Source of the DNA: Gnetum montanum | Lineage: Eukaryota; Streptophyta; Gnetopsida; Gnetales; Gnetaceae | Assembly: GCA_015680685.1 (NCBI GenBank) | Contig: MNCI01008086.1 | Location: forward strand, 648,142-712,141 | Direction of reading: 5' to 3' | Length of the DNA stretch: 64,000 bases | Shown: in pieces, positions 1-11,984 of the stretch | Layout of the letters: each line of letters begins with the position of its first letter | How positions within the stretch are numbered: position 1 is the stretch's first letter | Translations under genes and position numbers: made by a program | Notes under the pieces: generated by a model | Database searches by the model: none | What the model was told of the DNA's origin: nothing | What the model saw: the letters and a program-made list of their open reading frames with translations, nothing else

Positions 1-1013
1 AAGAGGTGTGGTCTCAACAAGAACCAACAATAGGATGACCCACACCAATAGTCTTCAAATTAGAATGACCAAGAGTGTCACCAATCAAAATAGTGATGCC
101 ACAAGCAACACCACCGGCTCAACAAGGAGCGCAACTCACAATGATCAACAATAAGCGCAATCATGCCTCATGCACAATACGTTGTCAAACAAGACAATAG
201 TCATTTGGCTTTGGGATGACACAAACAATCACTTCATCCTCAACGTTCTCAACAATAAGTCATCATACCATGTAAAACATTTAAGCCTTGTGTTACGAAT
301 GATAGACACAACCACGATAACACGCATGCAGAATTTGAAAGCACAACCAAGAAGACACGCATACAGAAATAGACAAACATACAATCGCAAACACGAATGT
401 ACAAAGTCTACCGGAAATTATCTTAGTCCACCTAGAACAAGGCTCACCAGGAGCACATATCTGAAGACCTCCATCCTAAGGTACCTAGGAACCATCTTAT
501 CCCCATTTGTATTTTCCCATACTCACTGTATCTAGGATGAGTGGGAGTACCAAGGATATCATATCCTACACGATTCAACAAATGCCATCTCAAAACATGT
601 CATCTAGATGGAAACCAAAACAGAGACTGGGTCCAATTCATCCCAAATGAATCACTAGAGACCTGAGATGGGAGATCCTTGAGCAACAAAATTCTTGAGT
701 TGCCAGTAGAACTCCTCTCAACCATATCACATACAATCACAACTAGTCCAACCACAAGTAACCAAGTGGAGGACATCACCACAACACAATCATTTATATC
801 TTGACGGAGAGCAACATACATCTATTACTCTCAATTGAACATCTATCCCCTCATGAAGAGCATAGAACATTTCCATTAGGCAACTCTTCAAAGTACATAA
901 GGATATGACCCTAGATCACCTAGGTATCAATCCAAAGGGAACACTAACCAAACAAGATCAATGGAGAATCACAACCAAAGAGCACAACCATATTACAACA
1001 TAATTTCACAAAC
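1..1013 (-). other. Non-coding internal region next to LTR-E1
   Basis: Read on the minus strand this segment follows the LTR-E1 primer binding site, so it is probably the 5' leader or decayed gag of a copia-type element that continues past the window edge. Only short reading frames occur and none resembles a known gag, protease or polymerase motif. The plus strand is rich in CAACAA and ACAATA runs. I see no host gene here. Confidence 0.35.
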
Positions 1014-1025
1014 GCTCTAATACCA
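1014..1025 (-). other. Primer binding site of LTR-E1 (initiator Met tRNA type)
   Basis: The minus strand reads TGGTATTAGAGC two bases after the LTR end TGTTACA. This matches the usual copia primer binding site complementary to initiator methionine tRNA, with one C to T change. It fixes the orientation and the 3' boundary of LTR-E1. Confidence 0.75.
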
Positions 1026-1027
1026 TC

Positions 1028-1549
1028 TGTAACAATGTTGCCCCAACATTGCCCAGCACCCCAAGGAATTCACAAAGATCCAATGGATCTTAGGGCGGAA
1101 AACTTGGGGGATACACCTCTCACAAGCAAGCCTCTCACGAGTGCAAATAGAAAAGAACCAAGCAAACAAGCACACACACAACCTTGTAGACCACATCGAT
1201 GGGAGGGGAGATGATGCACCTACAAGGGAAGGTACCTCACCCCCAGATCCCTCACAATCTGGTACAAGATGTGGCATGGCACCACACCAAAACTATCCAG
1301 TGTTGGTTGCCTACATATCTACGACAGACATAGAATCAGGTTCATGTAGTTCTCCACAGAGAAGAGGGAAGGAAGAGGACTTAGAGAAGAGAGTTGCAAC
1401 AGGAGGGTGTCCTATTGCTAGCTTGGTACCACCAAGCTGGGGTGGGTTTTGTAACACTTGAGAGCCACCCGAGGGTGCCTCAGAGTGTTCCATGGCCCCT
1501 GAACCATGGGGAGAGCCCAAGAGAACCACCACTTGGGACATCTCTCACA
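1028..1549 (-). repeat. LTR-E1, copia-type long terminal repeat
   Basis: The minus strand starts TGTGAGAGATG and ends ATTGTTACA, directly before a primer binding site. Length is 522 bp. The end nearest the PBS is related to 59332-59430 (LTR-E2): both carry TGTAACAATGTTGCCC followed by a complementary ACATTG and a shared AGCACCCCAAG stretch (plus-strand reading). The terminus forms a short stem, CAATGTTGCCCCAACATTG. The small ORFs inside it are chance. Confidence 0.7.
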
Positions 1550-1563
1550 GTTTCCCCCTTTTT
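1550..1563 (-). other. Polypurine-tract-like sequence upstream of LTR-E1
   Basis: The minus strand reads AAAAAGGGGGAAAC immediately before the LTR start TGTGAG, which is the usual place of the plus-strand primer next to a 3' LTR. The same LTR also has a primer binding site on its other side, which is odd for a single simple element. Confidence 0.45.
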
Positions 1564-2466
1564 ACGTATTTGATTTCTGATTAGAGGCAAGACAAAAGCA
1601 AGGCTCACTAACCATGCAATTTTGGGATATGAAAATGGTCAACATTCTTTTTAAATTACTAAAACTTAGGCAACGCTATAATGCCAATGCCATCTCGGAG
1701 ATCAAGAATCACCAATTAAAGGAATGTTTAGGTAGTCTACCCACTTGTGAGGAGTAACCTGCATTGGAATTTGAATTTGTATCATAAATGAATTGTTATG
1801 CAAGCTTTGATTTACTTACTTTTAATGTTGGATAGTGTATCCTTAAGTTTTTAGTTAATTAATTGCTAGCTTTTGAAAGGCCCCATGGATTTGGCTATGA
1901 TTCAACAAAATTAGCTATTTATAAAACATCATATAATATTTTCAATCTTTTGCTTTATCATACCACATGAATAATTTGCACTAGTTAAAACCTATAGGAT
2001 TTTACTTTTCATGGGATTAAAACTTATTAGTCATGGCCCTGTGTTAGCATGGGAGGGTTGGCATCAACAAGTGCTGTATATTTTTATTGATTTTTTTAAA
2101 AAGTTTAATATATTGTATATTGCTAATTTTCAATGCCAACCAAAAACTAAAATTTCTATATTTGATTTCCCACTCTAACTAAGCTCTTAATAGAAAAAAA
2201 TGGAAAATGCTACTACTAACATGAGTGCATATAAGTGCTTTCTTTTGGAAATATTGACAATTTTAATCCACCAATTTGTTTGGATTTTCCCAACCCAATT
2301 TATATAAAAGGGGTTGTTGATTTACTGAACCAATTTTTTGATCTATGAAATTTATCCATCATGGATCTTCAATGATGTCATGCTCACATCTTATATGTTA
2401 CATTACAATTTACAACTAGTAAGAAGTATTTGCAACATAATAATAGTAATAACACGAGGCATCTCA
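1564..2466. other. AT-rich flank without recognisable gene
   Basis: This segment lies between LTR-E1 and the CopA insertion. No long frame, RNA gene or LTR pair was seen on either strand. It could be the decayed 3' end of an element preceding LTR-E1. The last bases, TCTCA at 2462-2466, look like the CopA target duplication (TCTTA at 33854-33858). Confidence 0.35.
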
Positions 2467-2891
2467 TGTAAAGATGGATGAAGGCAAATCTACCTTGATT
2501 TTCTCCAAATACTTTATCCTACCTTGTTATATTTTTATTTGTGTTTATGTTATATTTGGTCCTGTACCTATCCTGACCAAAATAAACTACCTTATCCCTT
2601 TTATTTTTGGGTTTATTTTATAACCCAAGAAATATATAAGAAGCTCAAAGGGAGTATCCAATACACCACATTCTTTTGAAGCATAAACTTGAGAGTCATC
2701 TCTCCTCCTTTGTAAATTCTCCTTAAGCTTTAATTCTCTGAAGCTGTGCTGCTGCTAACGGTCCAAGAATTGATTTTTTGCTAGAGTTTTCCATCTTAAA
2801 GGTTTTCCCTAGGGTAACCCTGTGGCTTTTTTATTTTTTGTAGTTTTTTTAAAATTTAATATTATATTGGTGCAAATGACTAGGAATAACA
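2467..2891 (+). repeat. CopA 5' LTR
   Basis: Begins TGTAAAGATGGATG and ends AATAACA, about 425 bp. The first part matches 20113-20264 and the second part (from ATATATAAGAAGCTC) matches 33618-33853, which shows that the downstream copy was split. The PBS follows two bases after its end. Confidence 0.88.
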
Positions 2892-2893
2892 AT

Positions 2894-2906
2894 TGGTATT
2901 AGAGCC
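2894..2906 (+). other. CopA primer binding site
   Basis: TGGTATTAGAGCC lies two bases after the 5' LTR. It is complementary to the 3' end of initiator methionine tRNA, as in most plant copia elements. Confidence 0.82.
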
Positions 2907-2939
2907 AAGTTCCACACACCACTATTATTTTGTCAAGTA

Positions 2940-3244
2940 ATGGCAAGGACAAATCATGACCAACTCTTTGTCCAAAATTGAAATTGAAAAGTTAATGGGT
3001 CCAATTATGAATTATGGAAGATCAAAATGGAGGCTCTTCTCATTGAAAAGGACCAGCACAGTGGAATTTTGGGAGTTAAGCCTAATAAAATATTCGACAA
3101 AGAGTTGGAAAAGTTGAACCTAAAAGCGATAAGTATAATTCATTTATGTCCTTCAGATTTAGTAGTGCTTAAGGTTTCTAATGTTTCTTTTGCTAAAGAT
3201 TGATGGGATAAATTGCAAACTTTGTATCAAACAAAGTTCCTAAC
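2940..3244 (+). pseudogene. CopA gag, N-terminal part
   Basis: The frame opens at ATG 2940, shortly after the PBS, and reads NYELWKIKMEALL, a copia gag (UBN2-like) signature, then LQTLYQTKFLTN just before GypA1 enters. The frame has early stops. The reading resumes at 16452 with LTNKKLF after the duplicated CTAAC. Gag would form the virus-like particle. This copy is non-functional. Confidence 0.75.
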
Positions 3245-4131
3245 TAATGGGTTGTAGTTGCCTGTGTCAATGTAGCCTCAACAATGTGGCCCTGTTGACT
3301 GGGCCCCATTAATGTAGCCTTGGCAATGCAACCCCATCAACTGGGCATCGTTGACACACCGTTTGCTACATTAACATGGCCCTATTGATACAGGGTTCAG
3401 TTTTTGCTATAAATACATGCTCACCAGTTGCATTTATGGCATCAAATTCATAGTAGTAGCCAAGCTCTTGCAGTTTGTCTATTTGAAAGTTAGAATATTT
3501 TTCCCAAGTGCCTATAGTAGGAGTCATTAAGTGTATGGATTTTATTCAAACATTGTTGTATCTAAGCATAACAACATGTACAACAATAAAGACAAGCTTC
3601 TTTATAAACCTTACAGTATTCTAGATAGTTTAGATATTTATTTATGCATTTAATGTTTTCAGTTCATTATTTAATGTTTTCCAATAATTAAGCTAATTAA
3701 GTGAGATAAGCTAGATAGATTAAATACATAAGTACAATCAATTTGAGCATAACATGTATTCTCTTGGTAATCCTAGTAGCATTATTGCTTGATGCGCCTA
3801 ATGACATAGCACCTGGTAATCGATCAATGGATACATGGGTTCATGACGTGTACGAAAAGTTGGACTGGATGCTTATGTTAGGATTAGTTAGAGATCAGTT
3901 ATTTAGTTAATTTAGATCAGTAATTAAATTACTTTATCTCTCTCTTCAAAGCATCAAAGAACATAAAATATAAAATGATAAAAATCATATGCCTTGATTT
4001 CACTTAACCATATGTTTGTACTTCACAAGTGTAATTGGGAAGACAATGAATGACCATGGAATTCAACTAGATCATGCATGAACGCTTTGTGATTCATATG
4101 GTTGGATGTATGGGTACCTCATTGCTCATCA
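3245..4131 (+). repeat. GypA1 5' LTR
   Basis: Begins TAATGGG (a mutated TGATGGG) and ends GCTCATCA, the same terminus as in GypA2. U3 contains repeated, partly inverted motifs built on TTGAT, ATCAA and GGCCC. They are followed by GCTATAAATACATG near 3407, a good TATA box for the element promoter. The downstream copy is at 15561-16451. Confidence 0.85.
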
Positions 4132-4151
4132 TTGGCACTATTACTAGTGAC
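4132..4151 (+). other. GypA1 primer binding site
   Basis: TTGGCACTATTACTAGTGAC follows the LTR end directly. In GypA2 the same place reads TTGGTGCCATTGCTGGGGAC. Both resemble the Athila/Tat type primer site (TGGCGCCGTTGCCGGGGA), often assigned to an aspartate tRNA. Confidence 0.7.
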
Positions 4152-4282
4152 TTTGTTTGTTGAACATGCGTTATCTAGGATTAGTAATCATTGTTAGTAT
4201 TGTTGGATAAACTCAAGGTCAACATCACTCTCACACAACATATAACTACTAAGCACACTGATAATTTTATTTGTTTTGAAAA

Positions 4283-6740
4283 ATGTCTTCTTCCCACAAG
4301 CATGAAGATGTCAAATTGTTGGTTCCACAAGAATGAAAAGTGGTATATATTCATCCAGATGAATATGTATTGGACTTCACCTTTATCCTACACTAAGATG
4401 AGCAGCTACGATGGCATGATATGGAAGGCAATATCATATTTCCCCTCAATCGATTTGTGCTAAGGATGATCTTTCAAACTCTTAAAAATCTGGGCATTCT
4501 AAATCTTCAGGAAGAATATGTTGTAAGTGATTATGACACTTGAGACTACAATTTCACTGAAACACAACATAGGAGAGATCAACACTAGGTGAAGTACCAT
4601 GAGTTTATGAAGGGAAAACACTTCACTAATACTTTGTTCCTACTAAATCAATATGAAAATGTGGATTCTACTCCTAAGGATTCCCAACATGAAGATTCTC
4701 CACCATCTTATTTTGGTGATGAAGTTGTGACCCTAAACCTACGATCCACTATTCATAAACCAAGTTCAAGAAAAAGTGACAGTCAAGGCAAGGACTTAGG
4801 TAAACATGACAATGACAAGAAATCTAGGGATCGTGATCATAGTAAGCAACAAGGTAGTGGTGGACACCATGGTGGTGATGGGGGTCCACCTTCCTTGTCA
4901 TCCTCTTCATCCAATTCCAAACATTCTTCTTCATCTATTGGTTCTCATAGAAGGCCCTGTAGAAATAATCATGATGAAGGTGATCAACGAGACAATAATA
5001 ACTACAGAACCTGCCAAGAACATTAAGGTAACAGAGGACATCATCAGAGACAATGCAATAATGATGATGATGAGCCTCTATTGGCAACTCGAAGCATGTT
5101 TAACATTGCAGAGGTAATAAAGGTTCCAACTAGGCATATGAAAGATAGTCAAATCAAGTGCTTAGATATGAACAATATCTCAAGATTTTAGGGAAGGATA
5201 CTAGTTTGATACACATCTACAAGCTTTCCATGATGTTTGTGCCTCACTACACATTGAAAATGATTAGCAAAAACTTAAGGTTTTTCCTAAGACATTCATC
5301 AAGGAAGCTAAAAGCTGGTATTGATCCTTGGAGCCAAAATTCATTCATTGATGGAGTGCCATGTTAGAACTATTTAATGATAAATACTAGATGTACTCTA
5401 GAGTATCTAACCTGAGAAGGAAAATCTAGGGCTAGAAACAAGAAATACACAAACCCTTGGATGTTGCCATGGGTAAACATTATTCACTCTTACATCGATG
5501 CCCTGGCCATGGTTAATCTCAAAGAAAACAACTCCTCCACATCATAGATGGGCTTAGAACAAAAACTAGAAGAACTCTTGGGGTTTATGCCCAAGGAAGA
5601 CTATTTGAATTAAGAGCTCATTAGATCCAAAGGCTTATAGAGTAGGTAGTAAAAGAAGAAGGTGAGTTGTGAAAAAAAGAAAGTGTAGAAAAGTATAATA
5701 GGGATCCTTCCATAAGAAAAAGGGAGGTTCAATTTTGTGACAAGGAGGAGTCACCACTCAATGAAGTGGTGAATAGGAAAACCTTGCCTATTCAAAAATT
5801 TGTTTCTACCATTTTGGCAAAGGTTGATAAATTATGAGACTCTTTGGATGAAAAATCTCAAATCACTATGAAGATTGTTGAAGCATCCAAAGAACAAAAT
5901 AGTGATCATGAACATAGGAGAAAAAAAAAGCTAAATGTGCCTACTAGAGAGGTAAGGACAAGGCTATTGTAGTAGAAAAAGTGGTGGAGACAAACTCTAA
6001 AGATTATACTAGTTGTGACATTTGTCAATCTGAACATCTGAAGGAATGTTTTCCTATAGTGTCACACTTACAACAGTCTGGGGTGTATGCATTGAATCCT
6101 TGGCTAGCATGTAGGCACACACCTAGATGATTGCCTTATCCTCAAGGCAATCTAAGGCAGTTCCACTAGCAATAATAAGCTTATTACCCAAGTGGAGCTC
6201 CACCACAACCATATGAGCAATAGCAATAGTGGCACCAACCACAATTGTGGGTAATGCCATTGCCAAGGCAACAGTACCCCTATAGGCAACCAGATCCATA
6301 TGGGTACTATATTTAGCAACCCGTTTCTCCAAGAAGTTTTGCAAGTCATGCCTCATTTTAGCCTCACTATTAACCTTCAGAGCATACTGAACACATTCAC
6401 CATCTACTTGGGAAGAGAATCCATATCCATACCACCCTCCATTTTTTTGTACACATTCCTCCACCCTCAATCTAGTTACCTCCTACCTCATTCATGTAGG
6501 GAGAAATTCCTCCACAATTGTAGCAATGAAATGCTATGAGGGCTGTACACTCACAATTGGCTTTTCTATCAAGTGGTTTGGATAATTGATGAAGGAAACA
6601 ACCATTTTTCATACCCAACAGTCCTCCCAAACCCTCACAACTTAATGTGGCTGGTCACCTTGCATCCCCAACACCCTCATCCTCTACATTAAACACCTTC
6701 AAGCATCCTTCAAACCAAACACCAAATCAAATCCATAGTG
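4283..6740 (+). pseudogene. GypA1 gag (degenerate)
   Basis: The start is placed at ATG 4283, whose MSSSHKHED aligns with MASSQKINSPKD of GypA2. Conserved stretches include YIHPDEYV and DEQLRWHD. A low-complexity Ser/His/Gly region (about 4850-4960) follows, then a capsid-like part starting VPTRHMKDSQIKCLD near 5120. A zinc knuckle CDICQSEHLKEC near 6020 has spacing CX2CX3HX3C. A Gln/Pro-rich tail precedes the protease. Stops and frameshifts occur throughout. Gag would build the particle and bind RNA. This copy is inactive. Confidence 0.78.
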
Positions 6741-6803
6741 ATGTTAACTCATGTTGTTTCTAATTAGATCAAGGTTGGCAATCTTCCCACGAAAAGATCT
6801 AAC

Positions 6804-7240
6804 TTGAGAAGTCCACTTATTTACCTACAAATCACTAGAAATGAACCATGCAAGGCTCTTCTTGATTTTGGTTCTAGTGTCAATCTTATCTTTCATGACA
6901 TGTACAAGGCATGGAACCTACCACCTCTTAAGAAGAGCAACATCCATTTAGAATTGGCAAACCAATCAATCACTATTCCTTTGGGATTACAAAACATTAT
7001 GACCATAGTTAGTGGGTGATCATATCCTGTCAATATTCTAGTGATTAAGGTCAAAAAAGACAAAGGTAACTTCCCCATCATTATGGGAAGAGCATGGTTA
7101 AGAACAATTGATGCACATATGGGCATAAGAAACCTCTCCTTGAAAATATCCAAGGAAAATGAATTTGGAAGGCTAGAGAATAAGCGTATTCCATGCATCA
7201 CGTACAACAATAATAGGTGCAAGTGTAGGCAAAAGATTTA
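6804..7240 (+). pseudogene. GypA1 retropepsin-like protease (degenerate)
   Basis: LLDFGSSVNLIFHDMYKAW aligns with the LLDSGSGVNLI of GypA2. The catalytic D[ST]G triad is changed to DFG here, so it is probably inactive. The later part includes FPIIMGRAWL, a conserved retropepsin flap or hairpin region. A Cys/His cluster (CSQCAHEHD) follows near 7270, close to the point where GypA2 breaks off. Role: maturation of the gag-pol polyprotein. Confidence 0.78.
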
Positions 7241-9010
7241 GTTCATCAAAAGGACATATATTAAAGCATGCAGTCAATGTGCACATGAACATGATATCAA
7301 AAGGTATCTATACATAGCAATCACAAAAAAAAGGAGGGCATCTAGTGGTTGATAGCTAACTCTAATAGTAGCATACTATGCATGGAACCAACTGAGAGCT
7401 TGACATGTGCTTATGTCAAAAGCATGGATGAACTTGAGCAAGTTCATCACCAACTCTCTGATGATGAAGATAATGATACTTGTTGGGGTGAGTTGGAAAT
7501 CCCTTATACCTTTAAGTAGGAGTCCCTAGAGGTAAAAACTCTACTGACCAACATGGAATACACATTTTTGAACAATGTGAAGCTGTTCATAATCAATGCA
7601 AATCTTGCTCCTAAACAAAAAGATAAGCTATTGAAGGTGGTGAACGAATGGCCAATAGCCTTTTCTTGGTCATAGCCCAAGCTGACTGGAATTAATCCAA
7701 GGATATGCCAACATTGCATTTACACTAACCTAGCCATGAAGCCAAGAATTTTGTTGCAAAGACGGTTGAATCTCAAATTGAAGCCGATTGTTAAGGAGGA
7801 AATAGAGCAACTCCTCAAGGCAGGGTTCATCTATCCCATTACAGATAGTGAGTGAGTTAGCCCACTCATAATTATGCCAAAGAAAGGTGTCAAGTGATGG
7901 GTCTGTATTGACTTTAGGCTATTGAACATGGCAACATTGAAAGATCATTGTCCATTACCATTTGTGGCTCAAGTGTTCACTACCATCTCTAGGAATTTTT
8001 ATTATAGCTTCTTAGATTATTATAGTGGCTATAACCAAATCCAAATTATGCTAGAAGATTAGGCCAAGACAACATTCACAAGCCCCTAGGAGACTTCTGC
8101 ATATTTTAAGATGCCATTTGGTCTGTGCAATGCCCTTGCAACATTTCAACACCTGGTCCTTAGCATCTTTTAGTAGTAGATTGGTAGTGGTATGGAAGTT
8201 TTCATGGGTGACTTATCTACCTATGGAGCTACATTTAAGCAAGCCTTGGACTAATTTGAGTAGGTAATAAAATGATGTATTGAAATAAATCTATGACTCA
8301 ACTGGCAAAAGAGTCATCTCATGGTCCAAGAAGGCATTGTATTAAGACATTGAATTTCATGAGAAGGGATTAAGGTATACCCAAAGAAGATAAGGATCAT
8401 CCAAGGAATAACATGCCAAATAGAGATAGTTAAAGATGTTCGATCATTCCTTGGATACACTAGCTACTACTGGTAATTCATAGAGAATTTCTCTAAGATC
8501 GCAAAGCCATTGGTGGAGCTTATAAAGAAAGATGCTCCATTCATATAAACTAAAGAGTGCGAACATGCATTTCAACAATTAAAGAAAAAACTCATAGAAA
8601 CTCTAATTCTATGGTAATGAAAACTAGTTCAATAGCCACATAATGAACTCACATAATGAAAAACACATCTAATTATGCTTTTGGAGTGGTTCTTATACAA
8701 TTGGATGATCAAAAATCATCCATATTACATCCACTATGCAAGCCAAAGCATTGTAGATGCACAATTGAATTACACCACCACGGAGAAAGAATTAATGGTA
8801 GTGGTGTATGCTCTTGAAAAATTCAGGTACTATGTGCTTGGTTATAAAGTATTTGTTCACACAGATTAGAATGCCATTCACTTCCTAATGAACAAGCCGA
8901 CAGTGAGTCCTCATATCATATGGTGACTTGTGATCTTATAGGAATTCAATCTCACAATGGTATATTGGAAAGGAACTGAGAATGTGGTTGCTAATAACTA
9001 CTCTTAATTA
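7241..9010 (+). pseudogene. GypA1 reverse transcriptase and RNase H (degenerate)
   Basis: Recognisable RT blocks are EEIEQLLKAGFIYPI near 7795, SPLIIMPKKG, IDFRLLN, LPFVAQV, and FKMPFGLCNALATFQ near 8105. The active-site block is VFMGDLSTYG near 8200, normally FMDDFSVYG, so one catalytic Asp is replaced by Gly. RSFLGYTSYY and FSKIAKPL follow. RNase H is seen as TEKELMVVVYALEKFRYYVLG near 8780, with HTD at its end. The block order and the FMDDFSVYG-type motif fit the Athila lineage. Many stops are present. Confidence 0.82.
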
Positions 9011-9289
9011 AGATGGGATAATAAAGAGGAGGAGAGTCTACTCTATGATCAATTTTTAGATGAACTCCACTTTAGAGGAGCACTAAATTACCAAGTTCCT
9101 ACAAAACCAACATGGTACAATGGCATCCTCAACTATCTTCTCACTCAAGAGATGCTACAAGATCTTGACTTTAGAAAGAAGTAATAATTTCTTTATTGGG
9201 ACAAATACTACATGGAAATCAATGGAAACCTCCACAAGGGATGTGTCGATGGCTTGATTTATTAGTATGTCCCTAGTGAAGATCAATTG

Positions 9290-10345
9290 TGCATTCTCCA
9301 AGATGCTCAGGAAGGGCCTTGCATAGGCCACTATGCAAGAAGATGCACGACCATAAAAATCTTGATGGTAGGATACTATTAGCCTACAATCTTCAAGGAT
9401 GTCCACCAGTTTGTCCAATCTTGTGAATGTTGTCAAAGAGATGGTGGGATGACCACACGAATGGAGGATCCTCAATAATGGATTTAATCACTAGAGCCCT
9501 TTGACATATGGGGCATTGACTTCATGGGTTCCATCACACCCATGTTTAATGAAAAAGCATATATCATTATAGCAATTGATTTTTGCACCAAATGGGTAGA
9601 AGCAATAGCTGTCATCAATTGTACATCATCCATTACTACTAGATTTATATTAAAAAATGTTGTAAATAGGCTTGGGGTTCCACATGCACTAATTTCTAAC
9701 AATGGAACTCATTTCACATGTGCCACTTTTAGAAAGTTGATGCAACACTTGGGGGTTGAATGTAAATTAACAATACCCTATCACCCCTAATCCAATGATT
9801 AAGTAGAAGTAACCAACAAGGAGATCACAAAGATCCAACATGGACCATCAGCAAATATAAAAAAGATTGGAGTACAAAACTCAATAATTTCCTCTAGGCC
9901 TACTACTCAACATGAAAACTTCCTATTGGCTATTCTCCATATGACCTAATGTACAGAAAACTTCCAATGCTCTTGATTCAATCTAAGCTTCGTACACTCT
10001 CAATAGCCTGTGATTTGAATCTTGACCTAAGTTTAGTATAGAAAGAAAACTAATCAACCTTAATGTGCTAGATGAAAATCAATTAGTGGCCCTATCTTTG
10101 AATGAGGTGCACAAGGTATTTAACAAGTAACGTCATGACCTTAAAATAAAAAAAGTGAAATTTCAACCAAGAGATACGATTCTCTACTGAAGCCCCACAC
10201 ACATACCCTTGAAGAAAAAGTTCCAAGTGTTGTGGGAATGACCTTATATAATTAATAAAAACTTTCCCTTTGGGGTCATGTTAATTTACAAGCCTAAGAA
10301 CAAGTGAAACCTTTCCTAGAACCAAGACAAGCTACTGCAACTACC
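9290..10345 (+). pseudogene. GypA1 integrase (degenerate)
   Basis: An HHCC zinc-binding region is visible as GHYARRC and CECCQR (about 9315-9440). The DDE core has WGIDFMGS near 9507, IAIDFCTKWVEA near 9570 and GVPHALISNNGTHF near 9680, where Asp of DNG became Asn. VEVTNKEITKIQ near 9807 keeps the Glu. A C-terminal part (FQPRDTILY, LKKKFQVLW) runs to about 10240. The element frame then ends with FNLVMGEMAIYANH, also present in GypA2. Role: insertion of the cDNA into the host genome. Confidence 0.83.
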
Positions 10346-10400
10346 ACCTCAGTGGATGGACAATCATGTTCAATTTTTTAGATCTCCTCCTTTCAACTTA

Positions 10401-10410
10401 GTCATGGGGG
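10401..10410 (+). other. Internal PPT-like motif after integrase
   Basis: GTCATGGGGG followed by AGATGG. GypA2 has the same ten bases at the same place (27837-27846, minus), at an internal site (26375-26384) and beside its 3' LTR (25782-25791). It could be an internal plus-strand primer or simply conserved coding sequence. Confidence 0.4.
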
Positions 10411-11969
10411 AGATGGCCATTTATGCTAATCATCCATATGGCTCCTCAATTTTTCACTTTTTGTTTTATGCATTTTTGTTTTATACTTTGTTGATTTTTA
10501 CCTTATTCTTTAGTTTTTGGTTGTATTGGTTTTCTCAATTTTTTTTATAACATCGTTAGTATGTTTTATCTTTCTTGAAAATTTTATACTTTTTTTTCTA
10601 TATTTTACTTTATTGTGTTTTTATGTGTCACTTTTCATCATTTTTTCTAATAAAAGTGCTTTATTAACATAGGACACAATGCCACTGTTGCTACTTATTA
10701 ATGATGGTTTGTGCTTACTGTTGTGATGTTAATGTCTAGTTTCTATATTTTTCATGGAATAGGCAATGAGTCCACGTTACCCACCCATCCAACAAACTCT
10801 ATGGTTTTCCTTGTTCTAGAAGTTTGAGGTCCCTTCCATTAAAGAAACTTTGAATTAATTAATGACCCTGGTAGTTTATAGAATTGTGAAGGATTTAAAG
10901 GTTTTTACAAGGTGTAACTTCAAGAGGACTCAATATTCTTTNCTAGTAGTTTATAGAATTGTGAAGGATTTAAAGGTTTTTACAAGGTGTAACTTCAAGA
11001 GGACTCAATATTCTTTGTACTCTTCTACTTACTTAAGTGCTTGAGTGTCATTCGTGAACTTTTTATTGTTCCATTTCAACCACTAATAGGAAGTCAAATA
11101 AAGTATTTGCATGGTGTGGTTCCCATCCAAAAATTAAACAAAATAAAATAAAAACATGATGGGAATTCAAAGCATACCCCTTAGACAAATAAACAAGCTA
11201 CAAGCACTAGTTATAGGACTAGAAAAACATGCACCCAAGCCTGAAGGTCCCCTATAACTAAGGCCCTCTCTTACTTCCTTTTTCTCTCTTGTTCTCTTTA
11301 TGGAATGGTGGTTGTTTTGTGGGAGCACTCTTGTGTCTTAAGGGGGTGGATCAGTCTAGGAGTGATGATGCCAAGTCACTGAAAGAGGTTGGTTTTGGTC
11401 TAGACTAAGGATGGATCTTCTCAAGTCATTTTAAACACAAACTCCACAAGGGACTTCTTATGACCTCAATTCGGGATTCCATCCCACCTTTTTAATCATC
11501 GATCTATGCTACCATAACTCACCTCACTACCGATTTCTATGTTATGCTTAATGTCTTAGTTTCACATGTTGCAATTCTTGGATAGATTCTTCTAGGTTGG
11601 TCCTTACTTTTCATGGTCATTAATCAACTATGGGGCTCACGGGCTCCTTAGTTGAGGTTATGAAAGAGCAAAAACACATGTGCCTACTATGGGGAGGATC
11701 CACTTGCATATATTTTAGCTTGGTTAGTTAAGTTTCTTACCTTCTACATTGCTACAATCCTATCTTTTGCATATTCTATTGTGTATCATGCAAAGTGCTC
11801 CTTAAACTCCCATAATATTCATTCTCCAAACTATTTTATAAACTTTCTCAATTTTCTAAACTCCAATACCCTCTTCTACTATTTTTATCATGTTCGTGGA
11901 TTTTTGGGCTTCCAGTTGATCCCAATTTTACTCAAAAACTTCTTGTATTTTTAAAGTTTAACCAAAGTC
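10411..11969 (+). other. GypA1 post-pol spacer
   Basis: T-rich non-coding sequence (TTTTTGTTTTA runs near 10460-10630), then a more complex part (11165-11560) that matches the GypA2 spacer read on the minus strand: CCCCTTAGAC, CTACAAGCACT, CTAAGGCCC and AAGTCACTG recur in the same order. It therefore belongs to the element family and is not host DNA. No conserved frame is visible. Confidence 0.6.
10871..11016 (+). repeat. 71-bp perfect duplication across a single N
   Basis: Positions 10871-10941 and 10946-11016 are identical (GTAGTTTATAG to TATTCTTT), separated by one N at 10942 and a few bases. It looks like overlapping contig ends joined without merging, not biology. Confidence 0.8.
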
Positions 11970-11984
11970 AACAGAAGTCTATAG

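Noticed and set aside
170-535. 121-codon plus-strand frame near the window start
   Set aside because: Low-complexity Asn/Thr/Arg composition in the opposite sense to LTR-E1, with no similarity recognised. Probably chance.
1141-1461. 106-codon plus-strand frame
   Set aside because: Lies entirely within LTR-E1 and antisense to it.
10862-11044. Protein with an internal perfect repeat
   Set aside because: The repeat is the duplicated contig end around the N at 10942.
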